A stretch of 15,295 bases of DNA. Source: an uncultured Ruminococcus sp. Lineage in GTDB: Bacteria > Bacillota_A > Clostridia > Oscillospirales > Ruminococcaceae. Below are positions 7,337-12,699 of this stretch, piece by piece. Within the stretch, counting starts at the first letter, position 1. Every line of letters begins with the position of its first letter. The notes beneath the pieces were generated by a model, which ran no database searches, had not been told where the DNA came from, and was given only the letters and a program-made list of their open reading frames with translations. A program made the translations under genes and the position numbers. The stretch is taken from contig CAMOXW010000132.1 in the NCBI GenBank assembly GCA_946629405.1, positions 1-15,295 of the forward strand. Reading direction: 5' to 3'.

Positions 7337-9649
7337 TTGAAGGGTCTGACCGATAATATCAAGTCCATTATCGTGGTGCTCATCGTGATAATGCTCGGCG
7401 TGCTGAGTGCGCTGAGACTAATGGAAATACAGGTCGTCGGCGACAAGGACATAAAAACACCTGTGCGCTACAGCGAGAACGCCGTCACTTATACCCGCGA
7501 GATAAAGGCTACTCGCGGCGGTATCGTGGACTACAGCGGAAATGTTCTCGTCACAAATGACCCGAGAACTGACCTTGTTCTATGCAAGGCATTCTTCCCG
7601 GACGACCTCAGCGAGGGCAACCGCACTATCCTCGGCATTTGCAGGGCGCTTAAAGAGTACGGCTATGAGTTCAAGGACAGCCTCCCGATAAGCATGAATG
7701 AGCCCTATGTCTTTACCGGCGAGGATAACGCAGAGCTTGTTTCAGCTCTCAGCCTAAATGTATACGCAACTGCCGAAAACTGCATAGATAAGCTGATCGC
7801 TGACTATAAGATAAGCGACAGCTATTCCAGCGAGGAGAAGCGTATCATTGCCGGCTTCCGCTATGAGATGATAGCGAAGGACTTCGCCTATAACAACGAC
7901 CTACTGCTCGCAAAGGGAGTTGACCAGAAGACTGCGGTCGAAATGAAGGAGCTCAGCAACGTCTATCCCGGCATTGAAGCTATTGAAGCTGCCGACAGAA
8001 GAATAGTCCGCGGCGATATACTTCCCCATGAGCTCGGAACGGTAGGTCCTATCTACGCCGAGGAATATGAGGCACTCCGGGCGCAGGGCTATGCTCTTAA
8101 CGATACCGTCGGCAAAAGCGGCATAGAGGAGGCTATGGAGCGTACCCTCCGCGGTCAGAACGGTGAGGAGGAGATCACTGTTGACGGCGGCGCTGTAGTG
8201 GATATACGCAGCATCGTTGACACTCATTCGGGTGATACCGTGCGCCTTACCGTTGACGGAGCGTATCAGCTCAAGCTGCAAAGCATACTCGAGAACTTTC
8301 TCAACAATTTCCAGTCCATAAATACCAATCCCAAGCTCAAGAACGTCCACTGCGGCGCAATTGCCGTGCTTGACGCAAAGACCGGAGCTGTCAAGGGGCT
8401 CGCGACTGCTCCGACCTATAACCTGAAGGACTATAACGAAAATTTTGAATACTTCCTGAAAGCGGAGGACTCTCCCCTGCTCAACCGCTGCACAAATGGT
8501 CTTTACCGTCCCGGCTCGACCTTCAAGACAATAACGGCTACTGCCGGGCTCAACGAGGGAATTGTTGACGGCAGCACGACCTTCACCTGCCTCGGCCAAA
8601 TGGAGTATCACGGCTCACATCCGAGCTGTACGGGAACACACGGCCCTATCGCAGTAAGACGCGCGATAGAGGTCTCATGCAATATATATTTTTACGAGCT
8701 TGCTGACCGCCTCGGCATCGACCTCATAACAAAGTATGCCCAGCTCTACGGTCTGGGACAGTCCACCGGGCTTGAAACAGGCGATGCGGCCGGCTATCTC
8801 TGCAACCCTGAGACATTCGCAGCACACGGTATCCCGTGGTATATCGGATATGTATTGCAGGCGGCTATCGGCAACCAGGATGCCGGGATGACACCTCTGC
8901 AAATGGCTGTCGTTGCAAGCACTATCGGCAACCGCGGAGTACGCTATAAGCCCTACCTCGTTGACAGCCTCTATGACTACGCCTCCGGAAAGCTCGTTTC
9001 AAGAACGGAACCGGTCGTTGCAGAGACTATAGAGCAGAATTATGACTATGTTTACGACCTCATAATCGGAGGAATGATAGACGCCTCCCGCAACGTCCCT
9101 ATGCAGTATTCGCTGTCGAATCTCGGCTTTGACGTTGCGATAAAGACCGGTACTCCGCAGACCACCAGCGAGGAGGACCAGAATTCTTTCTTCATCGGCT
9201 TTGCCCCGGCAAATGACCCGGAAATAGCATTCGCAGGCGTTATTGAAGGCGGCGAATACTCGAAGTATATGATACGCGATATAATCCTCGCCTATCAGGA
9301 ATGCTACGGACTTGCAGGAGTTGCTCCCACGGCAAAGCTCCCCGCAGAGGTCAGAAAGCCTCTCGACATGAGCAAGGTCACTACAACAACAACTTCTGAC
9401 GGTCAGACAACTACGACCACAACGGCCGTAGTTACAACCACGATCCCTGCTGAGCTTCCCCCGGAAGATATATACATCCCCGGTACAACAACAACTCAGC
9501 CTTCCGCTCCGGAGATACCGGAAACGACCACTACCCTGCCGGCAATCCCGGATGTAACCGTCCCGACAGAGCCGCCAGCTCCCGGACCGACTGAACCAAC
9601 TCAGCCTACTGCTGCACCTCCGGACCCCGGAGACGTTGAAGAATGGTAA
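7337..9649 (+). CDS. mrdA: Class B penicillin-binding protein 2 (elongasome transpeptidase) with a Thr/Pro-rich tail
   Basis: Peptidoglycan DD-transpeptidase that cross-links new wall during elongation and partners with RodA. 770 residues from a TTG start: one membrane helix (about 10-28), a PBP dimer region beginning at TRGGIVDYSGNVL (59-71), and a transpeptidase domain with SxxK at Ser394-Lys397 (RPGSTFK), SxN at 447-449 (SCN) and KTG at 603-605. All catalytic motifs are intact. Residues from about 682 to the end form an unusual extracellular tail of Thr runs and Pro (TTTTT, TTTTTT, TTTT and PTEPPAPGPTEP type), absent from standard PBP2. Placement after mreBCD supports mrdA over the divisome PBP; no PASTA domains are present. 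RodA is not in the window. A terminator hairpin follows the stop within 6 bases. Confidence 0.94.
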   Translation: MKGLTDNIKSIIVVLIVIMLGVLSALRLMEIQVVGDKDIKTPVRYSENAVTYTREIKATRGGIVDYSGNVLVTNDPRTDLVLCKAFFPDDLSEGNRTILGICRALKEYGYEFKDSLPISMNEPYVFTGEDNAELVSALSLNVYATAENCIDKLIADYKISDSYSSEEKRIIAGFRYEMIAKDFAYNNDLLLAKGVDQKTAVEMKELSNVYPGIEAIEAADRRIVRGDILPHELGTVGPIYAEEYEALRAQGYALNDTVGKSGIEEAMERTLRGQNGEEEITVDGGAVVDIRSIVDTHSGDTVRLTVDGAYQLKLQSILENFLNNFQSINTNPKLKNVHCGAIAVLDAKTGAVKGLATAPTYNLKDYNENFEYFLKAEDSPLLNRCTNGLYRPGSTFKTITATAGLNEGIVDGSTTFTCLGQMEYHGSHPSCTGTHGPIAVRRAIEVSCNIYFYELADRLGIDLITKYAQLYGLGQSTGLETGDAAGYLCNPETFAAHGIPWYIGYVLQAAIGNQDAGMTPLQMAVVASTIGNRGVRYKPYLVDSLYDYASGKLVSRTEPVVAETIEQNYDYVYDLIIGGMIDASRNVPMQYSLSNLGFDVAIKTGTPQTTSEEDQNSFFIGFAPANDPEIAFAGVIEGGEYSKYMIRDIILAYQECYGLAGVAPTAKLPAEVRKPLDMSKVTTTTTSDGQTTTTTTAVVTTTIPAELPPEDIYIPGTTTTQPSAPEIPETTTTLPAIPDVTVPTEPPAPGPTEPTQPTAAPPDPGDVEEW

Positions 9650-9654
9650 AACGC

Positions 9655-9682
9655 AAGGGCGCACACTGTGCGTCCTTTGTTG
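9655..9682 (+). terminator. Intrinsic terminator after mrdA
   Basis: A 10-bp stem (9655-9664 with 9668-9677, one G.T pair, loop ACT) starts 6 bases after the mrdA stop. It is followed by a moderate T-rich tail (TTTGTTGT). It likely ends the zapA-to-mrdA transcription unit. Confidence 0.7.
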
Positions 9683-9760
9683 TATAAAAATATTCGCAGT
9701 TCAACGAAATCGGCGCTTGTGTATGTTTTCTCCCGCGCAGTCAATGGCCGTACATACAAG

Positions 9761-9766
9761 TATAAT
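9761..9766 (+). promoter_or_regulatory. Possible -10 box for the M23 peptidase gene
   Basis: TATAAT lies 41 bases before the TTG start, in the 157-bp gap behind the mrdA terminator. No convincing -35 box is present at 16-18 bases, and no clear SigF or SigG forespore promoter could be matched. The gap has no gene. Confidence 0.35.
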
Positions 9767-9806
9767 TACCCCAAAGCTGTCAATAATATGCTTGGAGGTG
9801 TTATAC

Positions 9807-10577
9807 TTGAAGAAAAATCCATTATCCGACGACAGCTTGAAAAAAGGTACAAGAGGCTTCTATGCAGCTCTCGGAATAAGCGCAGTTATGATCGGCTCAG
9901 CCTGCTTTTTCGCTTACGGACAGAACGATACCGGGAAGGAGCTTTCCTCCCGGAATACAGTCGTTGACAAGAAGTCAGACGGCGTTCCCAAAACTACTTC
10001 CTACCGCTATACGGTGACTACTTCCCCGGCTTCTACCACCGCCGTGGTGACTACCGCTCCGGTGACTACAAAGCTGCCGGAGATCACCCTTCCGGCAGCT
10101 CAGATAGTGACGGATATACCAGTCGTGACCGTCCAGGAGGAGGTTCAGGTGAGCTCCAATGGACTTACTGACGTTAAGCTTCCTCTTGCCGGGGAATGTG
10201 AGGTGCTCGAACCTTTCAGCGCCCATGAGCTGGTCAAGAATCCTACTACAGGCGCCTGGCAGACCCATAACGGCACCGACTACAAGGCTGAGGTCGGGGC
10301 TGCGGTCTATGCTGTCGCAGCCGGGGAGATAACGAAGGTCGAAAACGATGCACTCTGGGGAACTACTGTCACCCTCGACCACCACAACGGCTATGTCACG
10401 AAATACTGCGGCCTCGGAAGCGCACTTTCCGTCCAGGAGGGAGACAGCCTCGCAAGCGGAGATATCATTGGCGCTGCGGGAAATACAGCCGATATCGAAA
10501 GCTCTGGCGAGCCCCACCTGCATATTGAGATCACCCGGGACGGCAGCTTCATCGACCCCGAATCCCTGCTGAAATAA
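9807..10577 (+). CDS. Membrane-anchored M23 metallo-endopeptidase, SpoIIQ-like
   Basis: 256 residues from a TTG start chosen because GGAGGTG (9794-9800) lies 6 bases before it; an in-frame extension upstream to 9636 reads through the terminator and is rejected. Order: short basic N-terminus, one membrane helix (about 17-37), a Ser/Thr/Val-rich linker (about 60-110 with TTSPASTTAVVTTAPVTT), then a LytM/M23 domain from about 125. The zinc motifs are complete: H154-x3-D158 (THNGTD) and H237-L-H239, with H192/H193 as candidate catalytic His. The segment LVKNPTTGAWQTHNGTDY strongly recalls SpoIIQ of Clostridia, which works with SpoIIIAH in the channel between mother cell and forespore. B. subtilis SpoIIQ has lost the first His, whereas clostridial forms keep it, as here. 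A vegetative wall hydrolase role is an alternative, since it stands beside mrdA and many ruminococci are not known to sporulate. Confidence 0.85.
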   Translation: MKKNPLSDDSLKKGTRGFYAALGISAVMIGSACFFAYGQNDTGKELSSRNTVVDKKSDGVPKTTSYRYTVTTSPASTTAVVTTAPVTTKLPEITLPAAQIVTDIPVVTVQEEVQVSSNGLTDVKLPLAGECEVLEPFSAHELVKNPTTGAWQTHNGTDYKAEVGAAVYAVAAGEITKVENDALWGTTVTLDHHNGYVTKYCGLGSALSVQEGDSLASGDIIGAAGNTADIESSGEPHLHIEITRDGSFIDPESLLK

Positions 10578-10581
10578 CTGC

Positions 10582-10615
10582 GAAAAGCCGCAAGGAGTTG
10601 TCCTTGCGGCTTTTC
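10582..10615. terminator. Strong bidirectional terminator between the M23 gene and tRNA-Ala
   Basis: Perfect 15-bp stem (10582-10596 with 10601-10615, loop GTTG) ending in CTTTTC. It starts 5 bases after the M23 stop. The sequence is nearly symmetric, with AAAA at the left and TTTT at the right, so it can serve transcription from either side. Confidence 0.85.
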
Positions 10616-10796
10616 AGGATCCAATGAAATATCTGTGCAGCAGGCGCCATTCTGCGACTTTGGCAGCGCGGTGCATTCTTGTCATCTGCTGTCTTGACTT
10701 TGTGTTTATTAAGCTCAAATCTTCGCTGAGCGGTTAAGGGCGCATAATACACCTCTCAGAATCGCCGTTTCGATCGGTGTTCGGATTGGTGCCGTA
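10616..10796. other. Non-coding stretch downstream of tRNA-Ala, no gene seen
   Basis: About 180 bp between the terminator and the 3' end of the minus-strand tRNA. A 67-codon minus-strand frame (10549-10752) overlaps the terminator, has no good ribosome binding site, and is not supported. Two weak long-range pairings (CAGCAG/CTGCTG and CTGAG/CTCAG) exist but do not make a convincing RNA. Confidence 0.5.
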
Positions 10797-10872
10797 TGGT
10801 GGAGCATAGGGGATTCGAACCCCTGACCCCCACACTGCCAGTGTGATGCGCTCCCAGCTGCGCTAATGCCCC
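10797..10872 (-). tRNA. tRNA-Ala (anticodon GGC), 3' CCA encoded
   Basis: The minus strand folds into a full cloverleaf. The 7-bp acceptor is GGGGCAT/ATGCTCC with one G.U, the D arm is GCGC/GCGC, and the anticodon arm is TCACA/TGTGG around loop CTGGCAG, giving anticodon GGC. The T arm is AGGGG/CCCCT with loop TTCGAAT. Discriminator A is followed by an encoded CCA. It reads GCC and GCU alanine codons. Confidence 0.97.
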
Positions 10873-10883
10873 ATTACTACAAT

Positions 10884-10912
10884 ATTATATCACAAAATAA
10901 CGTGTTTGTCAA
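10884..10912 (-). promoter_or_regulatory. Perfect-consensus promoter of tRNA-Ala
   Basis: On the minus strand TTGACA (10912-10907), a 17-base spacer and TATAAT (10889-10884) match the housekeeping sigma consensus at all 12 positions. The -10 box ends 11 bases before the first tRNA base. Confidence 0.92.
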
Positions 10913-11256
10913 TACCTTTGCGAAGTTTTTTCAGCAACAGCGCCGTCAGTTGCACTCCCCGGATACGTCCTTCCGTATACAGTCATAAAATGCCGGATCC
11001 TGCCTTTAGTTTTTCACTATATGCAGCATATCCGGATATACTCGTACTTTCAAATGTATTCACCTTTGGATTAATATCAATATTTGTAAACATCATAGCG
11101 AACTTCCGGAATATGAACAGAAACGCCATGGTACTTCTGACTGTATATCAGAAATACTATGGCGTTAAGCTTTTGTATCAGAAATAAGCTTTCCCTGCGG
11201 CGTTTTCATTTCCGCCATAAAAAGGATATATGCGGTGCTGACTTCAAACAGACTGG
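10913..11256. other. Non-coding interval with palindromes, no gene seen
   Basis: About 340 bp between the tRNA promoter and the end of the DedA-family gene. It is AT-rich with several short palindromes (ATATCCGGATAT near 11028-11041, TTCCGGAA near 11104) and one long hairpin listed separately. Open frames across it have no ribosome binding sites or recognisable protein character. It could be decayed DNA or the 3' region of the DedA-family transcript. Confidence 0.5.
11122..11166. repeat. 45-bp inverted repeat / long hairpin
   Basis: AACGCCAT at 11122 pairs with ATGGCGTT at 11159. The helix continues through GTA/TAC and TTCTGA/TCAGAA to a 7-base loop (18 Watson-Crick pairs, one G.T, one C.A mismatch). 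The right arm's ATCAGAAATA recurs directly near 11177. The hairpin lies about 90 bp downstream of the minus-strand DedA-family stop and could act as its terminator, though the T-rich tail is weak. It could also be the remnant of a small mobile element. Confidence 0.65.
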
Positions 11257-11868
11257 TTATTTGGCATTTTCGGCATCGCCGAGGCTGATCTTCTTCCTGA
11301 CTATCATTTTTGAAAGGAAAACACTTACCGCAATGAGAGCTGCGGCAACGAGAATAAAGACAGGCTGCGAGAAAGCCTTGAAGACAGACTTGCTTATCAT
11401 CACAAGGATCATAAGCATGAAGAATTTCGCACTGCACAGCGTAAGAAGATACCTTTTCGCAGGATAATCCGAGACCCCGAAGGCAAAGTTCACGAATGAT
11501 ATCGGTGTAAACGGCATGAGGATTATTATGAACAGGGTGAACGTACTTACCCCATCGACCCACAGCCGCGCCTTCATTATCCTCGGATGGCGCCCGGCAA
11601 GCCTTATTGCCCAGCCCTTCAACCCCTTCCTGAACAGGAAAAAAGACGATACTCCGCCAAGCGCTGCGCCTGTCCATGTGAACAGGAATCCCTTTACAAC
11701 GCCGTATGCTGCGACATTCAGTGCAACTATCCCAACCAGCGGCAGAGGTGGAAGGAAAGATTCCAGGAATGCAAGCAGTATCGGAATAGCAGGTCCGAGA
11801 TGCCGGAAGCGCTCCATTGCTTGTTCCCAGAATTCAAGCTTGAATATTTCGTTAAAAATGTCTCCCAT
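11257..11868 (-). CDS. DedA/VTT-domain (TVP38/TMEM64-type) integral membrane protein
   Basis: 203 residues from the ATG at 11868. A GTG six bases further out (11874) is possible, but GGGA is only 4 bases from it against 10 for the ATG. The protein is largely hydrophobic, with two re-entrant-like and several spanning segments. The family hallmark appears as FLESFLPPLPL (residues 35-44; Glu36, Pro40 and Pro43), followed by a glycine-rich segment GAALGGVSSFFLFRKG with the F-x-x-x-R/K feature, and a later PFTPISFVNFAFG. VTT-domain proteins include lipid scramblases and undecaprenyl-phosphate flippases, so a role in recycling a lipid carrier is possible but not shown. It stands alone on this strand with its own promoter (12007-12035) and a roughly 130-nt structured leader. 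Confidence 0.88.
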   Translation of the reverse strand: MGDIFNEIFKLEFWEQAMERFRHLGPAIPILLAFLESFLPPLPLVGIVALNVAAYGVVKGFLFTWTGAALGGVSSFFLFRKGLKGWAIRLAGRHPRIMKARLWVDGVSTFTLFIIILMPFTPISFVNFAFGVSDYPAKRYLLTLCSAKFFMLMILVMISKSVFKAFSQPVFILVAAALIAVSVFLSKMIVRKKISLGDAENAK

Positions 11869-11904
11869 TGTCACCGATTCCCTTTGCTGTTTTTGTCTTA
11901 TCTT

Positions 11905-12010
11905 TAATTAATGTGACGCACAAATTCCTAATAGCATCATGAATTTGCGCTCCCCGAACGAAGTCCGGGCAATAACCGCCTGGCAGCGGCTATTCAGGTC
12001 ACATTAATTA
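11905..12010 (-). ncRNA. Candidate structured RNA leader of the DedA/VTT gene (13-bp inverted repeat enclosing three hairpins)
   Basis: A perfect 13-bp inverted repeat (TAATTAATGTGAC at 11905-11917, its complement at 11998-12010) encloses three hairpins. They are 11918-11927/11941-11950 (13-base loop), 11953-11959/11963-11969 (3-base loop) and 11971-11979/11986-11994 (6-base loop). Only TC, C and CAG are left as junctions. Each hairpin has exactly one plus-strand A.C mismatch; on the minus strand all three become G.U pairs, which points to an RNA read from the minus strand. That is the strand of the DedA-family gene, whose start is 37 bases further on. The minus-strand -10 box overlaps the outer repeat, so the outer helix may be only partly transcribed. 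A miniature transposable element is the main alternative. I do not recognise it as a named riboswitch. Confidence 0.55.
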
Positions 12011-12035
12011 TAACACGCTCTGAAAAATAATGCAA
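12007..12035 (-). promoter_or_regulatory. Promoter for the DedA/VTT gene
   Basis: Minus strand: TTGCAT (12035-12030), a 17-base spacer, then TGT-TATAAT, which is an extended -10 (TATAAT at 12012-12007). The -35 box is weak but the extended -10 is good. Transcription would start near 12000 and run through the three hairpins. Confidence 0.65.
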
Positions 12036-12183
12036 ATTTCCTGTAATGTAATTTTCACCAAATTTTCCGCCTGCCGCAGCAGACATTTTAATTCATAATG
12101 TATATTTAGTTAGCAGTTGCAAGTTGACTCATTGGAGAAAGAGTTCACAGCCAGCATGACGTTGTGCACTTACACGGTTTGGC

Positions 12184-12211
12184 TTGACATTTCGCACATT
12201 TATGGTATAAT
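12184..12211 (+). promoter_or_regulatory. Strong promoter for the MIF-like / dockerin gene pair
   Basis: A perfect TTGACA (12184-12189), a 16-base spacer and a perfect TATAAT (12206-12211) preceded by TGG, an extended -10. Start of transcription expected near 12218, giving a leader of about 130 nt. Confidence 0.85.
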
Positions 12212-12239
12212 GAATTCAGAAGCATTCATTACAGATTAT

Positions 12240-12291
12240 CCCGATGCCCTTGCATATACGCAAATCAAAAGATTTGCTCCATGCGGTCGGG
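12240..12291 (+). promoter_or_regulatory. Hairpin in the 5' leader of the MIF-like gene
   Basis: Three stacked helices: CCCGA/TCGGG (12240-12244 with 12287-12291), GCAT/ATGC (12252-12255 with 12281-12284) and a perfect 7-bp GCAAATC/GATTTGC (12260-12266 with 12271-12277) capped by AAAA. No T run follows, so it is not an obvious terminator. A second TATAAT at 12322-12327, with an extended TGT, lies just before the ribosome binding site but has no -35 box. Confidence 0.55.
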
Positions 12292-12347
12292 CAATTATAC
12301 CATATCGCTTCACTTATATGTTATAATCTATACAGGAGGTCATCACA

Positions 12348-12689
12348 ATGCCGTTTATCAACATCAAAACCAATGTTTCAATTTCCCCCGACACGGCTGA
12401 GATCATCAAATCACAGCTTGGTCAGGCTATCACCGCTATTCCCGGCAAGTCAGAGAGCTGGCTCATGGTCAGCATCGAGCCCGATCATCTTCTCTGGTTC
12501 AAGGGTACCTCCGAGGAGGCTGCTATGGTCGAGGTCAGCATCTTCGGCGGAGCTTCGCATAATGCCTTCACTACTCTCACAAGCCACATCACAGGTATAC
12601 TCACCGATCAGCTGACTATCCCCTCAGACCGCATCTATGTCAAATACTCCGAGGTCGAGAACTGGGGCTGGAACGGCTCCAATTTCTGA
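12348..12689 (+). CDS. MIF / D-dopachrome tautomerase superfamily protein
   Basis: A 113-residue homologue of macrophage migration inhibitory factor. The family is trimeric and uses the N-terminal proline exposed after Met removal as catalytic base for keto-enol tautomerisation (phenylpyruvate, dopachrome). Visible agreement: Met-Pro start followed by a beta strand, Lys34 (GKSESW; aligned with the conserved Lys32 of MIF), EPDHLLWF, SIFGGA, the SDRIYVKY strand, and the highly characteristic C-terminal NWGWNGS-x-F. There are no cysteines, so the thiol-oxidoreductase CxxC of human MIF is absent; the usual Asn after the active-site Tyr97 (human Tyr95-x-Asn97) is Lys99. No signal peptide, so it is cytoplasmic unless exported otherwise. 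AGGAGG is 8 bases before the ATG. The next gene starts 10 bases after its stop, probably one operon. Confidence 0.88.
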   Translation: MPFINIKTNVSISPDTAEIIKSQLGQAITAIPGKSESWLMVSIEPDHLLWFKGTSEEAAMVEVSIFGGASHNAFTTLTSHITGILTDQLTIPSDRIYVKYSEVENWGWNGSNF

Positions 12690-12699
12690 GGTGAGAACT

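Larger units (their letters stand above)
11875..12347. other. Divergent control region between the DedA-family gene and the MIF-like gene
   Basis: About 470 bp with no credible gene. It holds the three-hairpin element (11905-12010), a minus-strand promoter (12007-12035), an AT-rich stretch of about 150 bp with no recognised feature, a plus-strand promoter (12184-12211), and a structured leader ending at the MIF-like ribosome binding site. Confidence 0.7.

Noticed and set aside
7901..8611. 236-codon minus-strand open frame opposite mrdA
   Set aside because: The sense frame encodes the intact catalytic motifs of PBP2, so the antisense frame is a by-product of codon bias.
8999..9664. Long minus-strand open frame opposite mrdA
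   Set aside because: It is the antisense of the PBP2 3' region and its composition reflects the repetitive Thr/Pro codons; there is no ribosome binding site.
9636..9806. Upstream in-frame extension of the M23 peptidase from an ATG at 9636
   Set aside because: It overlaps the mrdA stop and passes through the terminator hairpin; the TTG at 9807 has an excellent ribosome binding site and puts the membrane helix near the N-terminus.
10549..10752. 67-codon minus-strand open frame near the tRNA
   Set aside because: It runs through the strong terminator, has no convincing ribosome binding site and no recognisable protein features.
10774..10787. CGATCGGTGTTCGG, partly like an SOS operator
   Set aside because: Half sites do not match (CGATC instead of CGAAC) and the spacing is 3; it lies downstream of the tRNA, not before a gene.
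11516..11911. Plus-strand open frames opposite the DedA-family gene
   Set aside because: The minus strand carries clear VTT-domain membrane features; the plus-strand frames have no ribosome binding site or family signature.
12637..12699. Earlier in-frame ATG for the dockerin protein
   Set aside because: It would overlap the MIF-like gene and bury the signal peptide behind 21 polar residues; the ATG at 12700 has its own ribosome binding site.
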